A stretch of DNA of 6,058 nucleotides from an uncultured Acetatifactor sp. (GCA_948896875.1 CAQUWW010000119.1:1-6058); one strand, 5' to 3'; positions 1-6,058 are shown, numbered from the stretch's first letter. Made by a program: numbers and translations. Notes: generated from the sequence alone by a model not told the origin.

Positions 1-616
1 ATGCTAACCGTACCATTTCATTCTTCAGGTCGTCTCCGTCAAAGATTGCTGGAAGAAAGATATCACCCTTTTCTGTGATCCGGTCTGCTAGAAAGGCAAG
101 CGCTGTCTCATACATCCCTTCGTTCAGGTACAGGCTTCCATAGGGATCTGTAAGCAGATCATACAGCCCCGGGTATTCCACATCCATCGCAAGCTTTAAG
201 TTGATCTGTTCCGCAAGCTTTTTCCCGAACTTCTGACCGGAATTGGCTGCCTGTATCTCCATTCCCTCCACCCTGCAAAGCAGGACGGATTTGGTTGTAA
301 TGATTTCCCTGCCGTTTACAATCTCCGTCTGGGGCTCCGGATTTTCCCACCTACCTGCCAGAATCATCTTGTCTTTACACAGGCGGCCCCCATAACATTC
401 CCCGAAGTCATCTATATTGACTGATTTCACACAGTCACATACATTTGCCTGCGGCAGGTTATCTATATTGATCTCATCCCTTTGTAACATCAGAAAAGAG
501 TGCTCCGAACCATAAGGACACCACAATTCTGCGCCTAATACCAGAGGCTCCGTCGGCTTTATGAACCAATCCGTTACCTCTCCCACTGCCTCTTCTATCC
601 ATTCCCCAAAATCCAT
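1..616 (-). CDS. DUF4280/PAAR-like spike tip protein, 3' end outside window
   Basis: The N-terminal 205 residues of a longer protein; the frame is open to the left edge with no stop. PAAR-like proteins cap the VgrG spike and often carry a C-terminal toxin. After an amphipathic N-terminal helix (DFGEWIEEAVGEVTDWF) comes a PAAR-like region at about 24-128: VLGAELWCPYGSEHS, NLPQANVCDC, FGECYGG, then TTKSVLLCRVEGMEIQAANSGQ-type ending that matches the DUF4280 pattern of conserved Cys, Asn/Ile and a final S-x-L-x-C strand. Cysteines at 33, 60, 62, 74, 80 and 114 could bind metal or form the tip core. The part after 129 (FGKKLAEQINLKLAMD, YGLYD-like loop, helical TALAFLADRI) starts an unidentified C-terminal domain. 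The ATG at 616 has AGGAG eight bases before it, overlapping the stop of the preceding gene. Confidence 0.7.
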   Translation of the reverse strand, partial: MDFGEWIEEAVGEVTDWFIKPTEPLVLGAELWCPYGSEHSFLMLQRDEINIDNLPQANVCDCVKSVNIDDFGECYGGRLCKDKMILAGRWENPEPQTEIVNGREIITTKSVLLCRVEGMEIQAANSGQKFGKKLAEQINLKLAMDVEYPGLYDLLTDPYGSLYLNEGMYETALAFLADRITEKGDIFLPAIFDGDDLKNEMVRLA

Positions 617-630
617 GTCTGTTTCTCCTA
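617..630 (-). promoter_or_regulatory. Ribosome binding site fixing the start of the PAAR-like gene
   Basis: On the minus strand the preceding gene's TAG stop runs directly into AGGAG (629-625), followed by eight bases and the ATG at 616. This decides the start of the truncated tip gene and indicates that termination on the preceding gene feeds initiation here. Confidence 0.8.
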
Positions 631-1152
631 TTGTACCACAAATTCCTCTATTCCCATACCCCTGACTTCCCGCCGGTATGCGCTCTCCACAAATGCAAGA
701 TTTGCCATGATATACCGTCCTTTTGCGCCTTTCAGCCTGAATATGGGCGCGTTCCCTGTTTTTTCCCCGCAGAGGATTCCTCTCGTTATCGTATTGCCGT
801 CCCTGCTCAGTTCGCTGTCACCATGCAAGCAGTCGATTTCCGGGAGGGCCGGTATCTGATAGGATACTGCTCTTCGATTTACCTCATCAAACAGAACCAT
901 ATATTTGAATTTAACCGCCGGACAGTAGACTCTAATCAGATTGGCAAACTCTTTCGTCACCATGAAAATTGGGCTGTTCACGATATCCAGAAAAGCAATT
1001 TCCCGCTCGAGTTCGACTTTCATGTAATTTCTATGCTCCAGTTCCTCATAAATCAGTCCCTGTTCCTGTATATGTGGCCTTACCAAGGTCTCACGGTTCA
1101 AAATACGGGGCTGTATATGCCGTTCATCCGCATAAATCCTGAAATATCTCAT
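628..1152 (-). CDS. 174-residue protein with weak Imm11/DUF1629-like C-terminus
   Basis: An alpha/beta soluble protein beginning MRYFRIYADERHIQPRI. The C-terminal part, with IFRLKGAKGRYIMAN (137-151) followed by a helix and then GMGIEEFVV (165-173), resembles the end of Imm11/DUF1629-type proteins: an FRLKG-like strand, a helix, then a glycine-led final strand. Imm11 members are predicted immunity proteins of polymorphic toxin systems. If the match is real, this protein could neutralise the cargo of the tip protein encoded next, although immunity genes more often follow than precede the toxin. A structural or adaptor role in the same operon is an equal alternative. GAGAGGG lies nine bases before the ATG. 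The gene overlaps the 209-residue gene by 29 bases, and its stop codon carries the Shine-Dalgarno of the tip gene. Confidence 0.4.
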   Translation of the reverse strand: MRYFRIYADERHIQPRILNRETLVRPHIQEQGLIYEELEHRNYMKVELEREIAFLDIVNSPIFMVTKEFANLIRVYCPAVKFKYMVLFDEVNRRAVSYQIPALPEIDCLHGDSELSRDGNTITRGILCGEKTGNAPIFRLKGAKGRYIMANLAFVESAYRREVRGMGIEEFVVQ

Positions 1153-1753
1153 TCATCTTATCCCTCTCTACCCGACATAAAATATCCGCTTCTCCCATAT
1201 ATTCCCCAAACAGAATCATAACCTGCCCCTGTTCTTCCCTGTCTGATGGTTTTTCAGGATTTCCCACTATCCCTGCTGTCATTTCCTCGATAAACGTCTT
1301 TACCATGCCATGATAATAGGGCGCATAAAGATAGCGAATCTCATCCGTCTCATAGCTTCTTATCCTTGGAATTTTGAACGCCATTCCCCTCTGAATATTT
1401 CCAATATCACGCTCAAACAACCGATAAATATCCCCGGAGTCCCAGTATACTTCCGCTAATGGTTCTTTCAGATATAATTCCTGATTCATAAACGCAATCT
1501 GCACAACATACTTTTTTAGGAAGATACTGCTATGCAGGCAGGAAAAGAGAAGATACTTGATCTGTCCCAAGCCCTCTGGCCCGACATTGTGAATGATCTG
1601 CCGCAGTCCCTGCTCTATCGCCGCAAGAAAGCTTTCCGCCAGTTCTCTGTTCCTTTCCCCACAGAACCGTTCCGTCTCCCTGCTGCTTCTTCGCCATATG
1701 TCCGGAATCAGACTTTCCGCTGTCTCGATGATTTTATCTTCACGATCACTCAT
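1124..1753 (-). CDS. Unrecognised 209-residue protein of the spike operon
   Basis: I do not recognise a family. The protein is largely helical, soluble and without a signal peptide or convincing membrane segment; the most hydrophobic stretch (QIKYLLFSCLHSSIFLKK, 64-81) is too short and polar at its edges to be a clear membrane helix. The N-terminal 60 residues are charged and helical (DKIIETAESLIPDIW). The middle is Tyr-rich (YLKEPLAEVYWDSGDIY at 94-110, IRYLYAPYYHGM at 139-150). The ATG shares four bases with the stop of spike gene B. A GGAGG lies 15 bases upstream, rather far, so translation probably depends on coupling. The end overlaps the next gene by 29 bases. Position between a spike gene and the tip gene suggests a spike-assembly or cargo-handling role, but the sequence does not show one. 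Confidence 0.75.
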   Translation of the reverse strand: MSDREDKIIETAESLIPDIWRRSSRETERFCGERNRELAESFLAAIEQGLRQIIHNVGPEGLGQIKYLLFSCLHSSIFLKKYVVQIAFMNQELYLKEPLAEVYWDSGDIYRLFERDIGNIQRGMAFKIPRIRSYETDEIRYLYAPYYHGMVKTFIEEMTAGIVGNPEKPSDREEQGQVMILFGEYMGEADILCRVERDKMNEIFQDLCG

Positions 1754-3144
1754 TGTATTCTGAATTTTCCTCCGGTAAACACAATATCCTCCGCCATATG
1801 CAGCCCGGCACCGCTCTGTCTGATATCCACGCTCTCTGTTCCGGCCACAATCAGGGAATCTTCCAGACTAGAAATAGTCATGCTGCCTCCTGCCACAATG
1901 GTGATATTCTTATCACTCACAATCTGTATTCCATCCCCGTCCACAATCTTGACCGACATTCCCTTATTATTAGTAAGCTCCAGACTGTCCGGCGTAAAGA
2001 GAAGTTCCTTTCCATATCGGGTCTTAAAAGATTTGTGATTCGGTATTTTACGGCCATTATCCGTATCCATATGTACCGCGCTGATCACATAGCCGCTTTC
2101 TTCCGCCTCATCAGGAATCTGTAACCGTACCCTGTCCCCTATTTCCGGCATACAGTACCATCCGGCACCATCAGGGGAAGAATAACCTGTAGAATAAGGA
2201 AACCATCTGGTGATATGCTGTCCGTCATTTTCGTCCCCGATCAGCGCAATCTGCACTTTATCCTGCGCAACCGCCTTGATCTTTGCTTCAAAGGAGCATC
2301 CCTGCCGGCATTCATCGAAGCTTTGCAGCACTCTGAGCCCGCCCGCCGGACGCAGCCAGTAAGTATGTATCATCTCTCCCTGTTTCAATTCGCTATGGAT
2401 ATGATATATGTGGCCGCTCTGACCCTTTGCTGTCAAAAAATCCCACAGACGGTAAACTTCTCTTGTAGACAATCTATATTCTACATAATCAAGTTCTTTC
2501 AGGGAGCCAGTCCCATTTGCCCCATTCTGCATAAAAGCATCCACCAATTTACCGCTTTGGCAGTCCAATATTTCCTCTGTCTCATAAGAGGCATACTGTG
2601 AGTTGCCTACATAATAAAATACGCCCTCCCTTGCCGATTCCGGTGTCACCGCTAATCCAAACCGACTGGCCACACGCTTGATAAATTCCCAGTCTGTCTC
2701 CCGGTACTGTAACAAAAAGTCCACCGAGGCGCACACATCGGCTTGCGCCATAACGCCTGCCTCCCCATAGGTCTGATTAATTAACTCCATCACGTCAAGG
2801 TAAGTGGCAGACTGATTCTGGAAAGAGCGAAAATGTTTCCTGCCGTCCATCAGATAGGTGCCGCTCTTTATTCTTAATTCCAATGTATAGATATGTTGAA
2901 GACATTCTAGTGAAAAGCCTGCTATAATACCTGTCATCAATATCCTGTTCTCACCATTCTCATCCTGTCCGCTGATGGTAACCCATATTTTTTCTGTCAA
3001 CAGCCTTTTGTATTCCTCTACGTCTTTATCCTGAATATTGCCCCGTATCCGTGCCTCGGCATGTTCTCCGACTTTCTGGTCTATGGTCAATTCCGTGATC
3101 GCCACATAATTGAAATAAGAAACATGAATTTTATTCGCTTTCAT
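1750..3144 (-). CDS. VgrG-like spike protein B (gp27/gp5-type)
   Basis: A complete 464-residue spike protein, shorter than the other spike protein here and than many proteobacterial VgrGs. The gp27-like region spans about 1-280, with the family motif QYRETDWEFIKR at 146-157. The gp5-like OB fold lies at about 284-358 (FEAKIKAVAQDKVQIAL, RWFPYSTG, WYCMPEIGDRVRLQIP, GYVISAVH). The C-terminus at 372-464 is a short set of beta strands (ELLFTPDSLELT, SVKIVDGDGIQIVS, ITIVAGGSMTISS, ending FTGGKFRIQ) and stops there, with no added effector domain. It is clearly homologous to the upstream spike protein across all three parts but strongly diverged. AAGGGGAG lies eight bases before the ATG, and the start falls inside the last codons of the DcrB-like gene. 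The stop overlaps the next start in an ATGA junction. It may be a second spike isoform or the partner in a heteromeric spike. Confidence 0.88.
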   Translation of the reverse strand: MKANKIHVSYFNYVAITELTIDQKVGEHAEARIRGNIQDKDVEEYKRLLTEKIWVTISGQDENGENRILMTGIIAGFSLECLQHIYTLELRIKSGTYLMDGRKHFRSFQNQSATYLDVMELINQTYGEAGVMAQADVCASVDFLLQYRETDWEFIKRVASRFGLAVTPESAREGVFYYVGNSQYASYETEEILDCQSGKLVDAFMQNGANGTGSLKELDYVEYRLSTREVYRLWDFLTAKGQSGHIYHIHSELKQGEMIHTYWLRPAGGLRVLQSFDECRQGCSFEAKIKAVAQDKVQIALIGDENDGQHITRWFPYSTGYSSPDGAGWYCMPEIGDRVRLQIPDEAEESGYVISAVHMDTDNGRKIPNHKSFKTRYGKELLFTPDSLELTNNKGMSVKIVDGDGIQIVSDKNITIVAGGSMTISSLEDSLIVAGTESVDIRQSGAGLHMAEDIVFTGGKFRIQ

Positions 3145-3736
3145 CTGATGTTCTCCCCTTTTTTTCTGATTTCACTAAACCAAGCGATTGCAGTACTAAC
3201 GGTTTCCACATATCATAAAAACGCATCCTGCAATTAAAAGTACCGGCCAGCAATTTACTGTCCGACCGCACGAGAAACTGCATATTATAAGTTTCCTCAT
3301 CCAATGTGAAATTCTTATAATCAAACCAGCCGCTTTCCATATCAGCCTGCATAATCGTTCCTTCTTCATAAAATATGGTTTCCGGCACATGGCGCTTGAC
3401 TGTTTCTTTCATCTGTCCGATCAGGCTGCTTAATTCCCCCTTCTTGTTTTCCAACAGGTGAAAACCAAAATTCTCATCATACCCCGGCCCGGTCAAAATA
3501 ACAGGCGGCCGATACTGGCTGATATATCTTGCCTTAGCAGCCTCCTCTGGCATCGGCGTAAAATTCTCCGGCAGCAATACAAGAAATGTTTCATCAAACA
3601 AAGACAGATACCGAAATCGTACTTTTTGTCTATGAATCGGTATTTCGTCCACAAGCAGATCGTACTCTGCCGACACATTCTGATAGATTTCCTGTAATTG
3701 AATGATTTTCACATCAACAAAGTCTTCTCGTTTCAT
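3131..3736 (-). CDS. DcrB/Eag-like small protein B, possible spike or effector loading adaptor
   Basis: A 201-residue soluble protein with no signal peptide. The first ~45 residues form an extension not present in protein A. From residue 50 it follows the same plan: FLVLLPENFTPMPEEAAKAR, a beta segment at about 78-95 (PPVILTG, FGFHLLE), a helix at about 102-117 (LSSLIGQMKETVKRHV), then strands ending in GTFNCRM at 165-171 and a closing helix (WKPLVLQSLGLV). The shared C-terminal motif and matched N-terminal LPE motif support common ancestry with protein A. The start is well fixed: the ATG lies one base after the TGA of protein A, and AGGAG is embedded in that gene's last codons. Its 3' end overlaps the second spike gene by 14 bases. 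By analogy with Eag chaperones it may stabilise or deliver the following spike protein or its cargo. The family assignment is by eye and should be treated as tentative. Confidence 0.5.
   Translation of the reverse strand: MKREDFVDVKIIQLQEIYQNVSAEYDLLVDEIPIHRQKVRFRYLSLFDETFLVLLPENFTPMPEEAAKARYISQYRPPVILTGPGYDENFGFHLLENKKGELSSLIGQMKETVKRHVPETIFYEEGTIMQADMESGWFDYKNFTLDEETYNMQFLVRSDSKLLAGTFNCRMRFYDMWKPLVLQSLGLVKSEKKGRTSDESE
3145..3160 (-). promoter_or_regulatory. Ribosome binding site of spike gene B
   Basis: AAGGGGAG (3160-3153) lies eight bases before the ATG at 3144, inside the coding end of DcrB-like gene B. It confirms the chosen start for the second spike protein. Confidence 0.75.
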
Positions 3737-3745
3737 ATCACTCCT
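3737..3745 (-). promoter_or_regulatory. Ribosome binding site inside the end of DcrB-like gene A
   Basis: AGGAG (3745-3741) lies in the last sense codons of DcrB-like gene A, followed by its TGA, one T, and the ATG of DcrB-like gene B. The four-base spacing is short, but AGGAGTGAT is close to the full anti-Shine-Dalgarno match. It supports tightly coupled, perhaps balanced, synthesis of the two related proteins. Confidence 0.75.
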
Positions 3746-4214
3746 GCAATCTTCTTTTCTTTTTTTGCGTCTTTAGGGATTTCATAATGCTCATCAGCAG
3801 TTCTTTTTCCCGTTCATCTTCCATCCTACAGCCCATCGTACCAAACATCATGTGCCCATTTACCGGAAAAATGTACATCACATTATATAGTTGTCCGTCT
3901 GCTGCCTGTGTTTGAAAGGAACACCAACCGCAGAAGGATTCCGAACAGTTCATGAGCTGTTCCTTGTCCACGATACAGGACGGATACAGCCTAGTTACGA
4001 TCTTAGAAACAGAATGGATCGCATATTCCACCTGGCTTTCCATGATTCCCTGATCCTCAAACAGGGAAAAGGTACAGAAACTGCCTGTCTGCGCATTTTC
4101 CAATATAATCTCTTGTCTTACCTCATAGGGATATAATGCGTCTATCCTTTCTTGCCTCATCTCCTGATAGGATTCAGGTATATCCACATACAACTGTTCG
4201 TCAAACAGAAACAT
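3738..4214 (-). CDS. DcrB/Eag-like small protein A, possible spike or effector loading adaptor
   Basis: A 158-residue soluble protein with no signal peptide or membrane segment. Its layout resembles the DcrB/PsbP-like fold used by Eag (DUF1795) adaptor chaperones, which in Proteobacteria load effectors onto VgrG: an N-terminal LYVDIPESYQEM, a middle strand/helix region (FCTFSLFED, then a helix at about 58-76), and a C-terminal beta pair ending in GTMGCRM at 125-131, then a closing helix (KELLMSIMKSLK). Residues 110-131 align without gaps to residues 150-171 of the next gene product, sharing YN and GT-x-x-CRM, so the two are probably paralogues. Cysteines lie at 47, 80, 90, 95, 98 and 129. The C-terminus is strongly basic (KTQKKKRR). 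The gene overlaps the 79-residue gene by 14 bases and its own Shine-Dalgarno is weak, which fits translational coupling. The adaptor role is inferred from fold resemblance and neighbours. Confidence 0.5.
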   Translation of the reverse strand: MFLFDEQLYVDIPESYQEMRQERIDALYPYEVRQEIILENAQTGSFCTFSLFEDQGIMESQVEYAIHSVSKIVTRLYPSCIVDKEQLMNCSESFCGWCSFQTQAADGQLYNVMYIFPVNGHMMFGTMGCRMEDEREKELLMSIMKSLKTQKKKRRLQE

Positions 4215-4440
4215 CGGCTCTCTTTTTTCCTTTCCTTCGTTCTGCCAATAGCGCTTCTATCTCCTTTCCACACCCTTGAAAAGAGATTGGGGTCGTGGGA
4301 TATCGTACGCCTCCCTGCCCACATACATGCTGCGCCATTTGATTTGTTGTCTTATTTTTTGCTTCATTAGCAGACAATTGATTCATTTTATCAATGACTG
4401 GACTCTTTCCTATCGCCCCATTTATAACCGAATCCGCCAT
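4201..4440 (-). CDS. Unrecognised 79-residue protein between spike and DcrB-like genes
   Basis: I do not recognise a family. The protein has 79 residues, no signal peptide and no membrane segment. The N-terminal half is polar and Asn/Gln/Lys-rich, probably partly helical or disordered (KMNQLSANEAKNKTTNQM at 18-35). Two cysteines lie at 40 and 57, inside a Gly/Pro/Thr section (VCGQGG, PISFQGCGKEIEALL). The C-terminus is basic (AERRKGKKR). It is very likely a real gene: the ATG sits one base after the stop of the spike gene, a strong AAGGGAG site lies six bases before it, and its end overlaps the next gene by 14 bases. Its place directly after a spike gene suggests a spike accessory, a small tip-associated protein or an adaptor partner. 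This is inference from position only. Confidence 0.75.
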   Translation of the reverse strand: MADSVINGAIGKSPVIDKMNQLSANEAKNKTTNQMAQHVCGQGGVRYPTTPISFQGCGKEIEALLAERRKGKKRADVSV

Positions 4441-4453
4441 TTCATTCTCCCTT
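4441..4453 (-). promoter_or_regulatory. Ribosome binding site of the 79-residue gene
   Basis: AAGGGAG (4453-4447) is placed six bases before the ATG at 4440, within the last codons of spike gene A. It is strong evidence that this small frame is translated. Confidence 0.75.
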
Positions 4454-6058
4454 CATTCTTCCAAAAATCGGCCGCATCCCCATAGCAACACGAGGCAGTT
4501 CTTCCTGTTCTGCACATTGCGGAATAGAAGAAATCACATTTACAATATGACCTCCCAACTGATAGCTGTTTCTCTCCTTCTCCTGTTCCAAAAGCTCTTG
4601 CATTTTAAACAGCAGTTTCTCTCTTTTCTCTTTTTGTCCCTCTTCCTCCTCAAATGAAGATCCTGAACCACTTTCCTCCACACTCCCACCTTTCGGAACG
4701 CTCTTTAGCGGCAGCTTTTCCAAATTATGAAATACTGTCTGTTTTCCCATGGCGTCCAGATTATAACAGAGATTTATTACCGCAGGTTCTCCCAATTCCC
4801 TTTTGATTGCCGTAATCTCTCCGGGTGCACTCAGGTTCATTTTTGCCGCCTGTATAACCACTGTTCCCCCAGCCTGAATTATGATACTTCCATTACTGAT
4901 AATGCTCTCCCCCGTACTGTCCGTCAGCGAAATCTTTGAACCGCCCTCCTTACCGGTTAATTCCATCATAGACGGCTGTAATGTCATCTTTTTATCATGA
5001 GCAGTGGAAAACCAACGGTTTTGGGGCGTCTGCGTCTCCCCGCAAGAGCTGCCGTTTTGCCTGATACAATCAACGCCAATTGCCCCTCTTTCGTCCAGTC
5101 CCGATATGGCCAGTCTTATTTCGTTTCCTTCTTCTGGCATACAATAAACCATGTTTCCATGTTCCGGCATCCATGGATAATAATATGCGCGCCCGATCTC
5201 CTGTTCTTCATCGATATCCAGATGAACTTTGATCAATTCGGCTTCCCGCTTAAGCACTCTGCCTGTCAAAGACAAGCCCTTCACATGCGGATTGTACTCT
5301 ATATCCGGCGTATGATATTCCTTCTCTGCCAATTTTGATACACAGTGCAGCACACCGTCCCGTAAGACGATATCCACTGCAAAAGGCCAGACAATTCCGT
5401 TTCTATACCATACGCCCTGACCAATATGAAAAATCTGTCCTGTCAAAACCTCGTAAAAAACCGCCTTTTTCATATCAAAATTTACCATCTTGAGACGATC
5501 ATCATTCACACACCACTTTTCGTATAACGGTTCCGCCTTTAGATGCGCCTCCTGCTCCTGAAGCCCCACATATAGTCCCTGCCCTTCATAGTCGTTTGTC
5601 GCATAAAGCGAAACTCCCATGTGCGTGGAAAGTCTTTTCATAAACTCCCAATCCGTTTCTTTATACTGAATAAAAGGAGCTTCCGTCATTTTGTCCTGCG
5701 CCGCATATAAAAGGGAAAAAGACTGCTCTTCACTGATTTTACGGATAAGCCCCGCAATAGATGTTTCACCCTGAAACGACCTGTTCTTCTTCTCAAGATC
5801 CAAAAGCCACGACAGGGAATACGCCCTGATCCTTATATTTTCATAGACTGCTTCCTGTTCTATAAAAATCTGTCCTATCACCCCATAAAAAAGCAATATT
5901 TTCTTATCTGCTTTATATGCCGTAATTTTTAACGGTTGTCCGGCCGCCTGAAGCCCAACAACATTAATGCTTCCATGCTCAATACCAGCCACGACTTCCG
6001 TAACAGTGTGTGCGCCGATCCGTTCTCTGACAGAAAGTTCTTTCAGTTCTCCAAGCGG
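4442..6058 (-). CDS. VgrG-like spike protein A (gp27/gp5-type), 5' end outside window
   Basis: Spike protein of a contractile injection machine; the family forms a trimer below the tube and carries the tip or effectors. The frame is open to the window edge and gives 538 residues, numbered here from the edge. A GTG at 5992 could be taken as the start, but the 22 codons before it (with ELSVRERIGAHT) align with the N-terminus of the second spike protein (ELTIDQKVGEHA), so the true start lies about 11 or more codons beyond the edge. Order: gp27-like part at 1-255 with the family motif QYKETDWEFMKR at 131-142; gp5-like OB fold at about 259-337 (GRVLKRE, YYPWMPEHG, YCMPEEGNEIRL); short beta-strand repeats at about 351-417; then a 121-residue tail with a Ser/Gly-Glu stretch and a likely coiled coil. 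The tail is absent from the second spike protein. The TGA stop is one base before the next ATG. Confidence 0.85.
   Translation of the reverse strand, partial: PLGELKELSVRERIGAHTVTEVVAGIEHGSINVVGLQAAGQPLKITAYKADKKILLFYGVIGQIFIEQEAVYENIRIRAYSLSWLLDLEKKNRSFQGETSIAGLIRKISEEQSFSLLYAAQDKMTEAPFIQYKETDWEFMKRLSTHMGVSLYATNDYEGQGLYVGLQEQEAHLKAEPLYEKWCVNDDRLKMVNFDMKKAVFYEVLTGQIFHIGQGVWYRNGIVWPFAVDIVLRDGVLHCVSKLAEKEYHTPDIEYNPHVKGLSLTGRVLKREAELIKVHLDIDEEQEIGRAYYYPWMPEHGNMVYCMPEEGNEIRLAISGLDERGAIGVDCIRQNGSSCGETQTPQNRWFSTAHDKKMTLQPSMMELTGKEGGSKISLTDSTGESIISNGSIIIQAGGTVVIQAAKMNLSAPGEITAIKRELGEPAVINLCYNLDAMGKQTVFHNLEKLPLKSVPKGGSVEESGSGSSFEEEEGQKEKREKLLFKMQELLEQEKERNSYQLGGHIVNVISSIPQCAEQEELPRVAMGMRPIFGRMKGE

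Larger units (their letters stand above)
1..6058 (-). other. Interior of one translationally coupled spike operon
   Basis: All eight genes share one direction. Successive joints, in transcription order, are: 1-base gap, 14-base overlap, 1-base gap, 14-base overlap, 4-base ATGA overlap, 29-base overlap and 11-base gap. There is no space for an internal promoter outside coding sequence, and no hairpin followed by a T-run at any joint. Both end genes are cut by the window, so the promoter lies beyond the right edge and the terminator beyond the left edge. Co-transcription is inferred from this layout. Confidence 0.85.

Noticed and set aside
159..350. Minus-strand open frame of 63 codons in another register
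   Set aside because: It falls inside the PAAR-like gene. The longer frame from 616 to the edge has a good ribosome binding site, the right spacing and DUF4280-like cysteine motifs.
410..471. The 11-base sequence atctatattga occurs twice, 51 bases apart (410-420 and 461-471)
   Set aside because: Both copies encode Asn-Ile-Asp within the PAAR-like domain and are explained by the protein sequence. There are only two copies and no further periodicity, so it is not a repeat array or attachment site.
631..1221. Open frame of 196 codons on the plus strand
   Set aside because: It lies antisense to the 174-residue gene and the end of the 209-residue gene, has no recognisable domain, and runs against the otherwise unbroken minus-strand coupling.
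1532..2038. Open frame of 168 codons on the plus strand
   Set aside because: It spans the junction of spike gene B and the 209-residue gene on the opposite strand; the spike B frame is clearly homologous to VgrG, so this is a shadow.
4997..5338. Plus-strand open frame of 113 codons
   Set aside because: It is antisense to the OB-fold region of spike A, with Cys/Arg/His-rich composition typical of a shadow frame and no domain.
1..6058. Complete type VI secretion or extracellular contractile injection cluster
   Set aside because: Only spike, tip-like and possible accessory genes are present. No sheath, tube, baseplate or ATPase gene is in the window, so the machine type cannot be assigned.

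Overview
The whole window is one strand-biased gene block: eight protein genes, all on the minus strand and read from the right edge to the left edge. Their joints run from a 29-base overlap to an 11-base gap. No promoter, terminator, RNA gene, repeat array or insertion sequence is visible, so this is the interior of a longer operon cut at both ends. Moderate GC, purine-rich Shine-Dalgarno sites (AGGAG, AAGGGGAG, AAGGGAG) and the look of the proteins suggest a Gram-positive Clostridia genome, most likely Lachnospiraceae-like. That assignment is inference.

The recognisable genes encode the spike end of a phage-tail-like contractile injection apparatus. In transcription order they are: a VgrG/gp27-gp5-like spike protein truncated at the right edge (VgrG-A, 6058-4442); an unrecognised 79-residue protein (4440-4201); two adjacent, distantly related small proteins that resemble the DcrB/Eag (DUF1795-type) fold (4214-3738 and 3736-3131); a second, shorter VgrG-like spike protein (VgrG-B, 3144-1750); an unrecognised 209-residue protein (1753-1124); a 174-residue protein with a weak Imm11/DUF1629-like C-terminus (1152-628); and the N-terminal 205 residues of a cysteine-containing DUF4280/PAAR-like tip protein that runs off the left edge (616-1).

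Proposed working model (inference): VgrG-A and VgrG-B form or cap the trimeric spike of a contractile injection system, the PAAR-like protein is the sharpened tip and probably carries a cargo or toxin domain beyond the left edge, and the two DcrB-like proteins act as loading adaptors for spike or cargo. Sheath, tube, baseplate and ATPase genes are not in this window, so it cannot show whether this belongs to an extracellular contractile injection system, a T6SS-like machine or an R-type tailocin. The most interesting points are the paired paralogues (two spikes, two DcrB-like proteins), the unusual acidic/coiled tail of VgrG-A, and three small proteins without a clear family.
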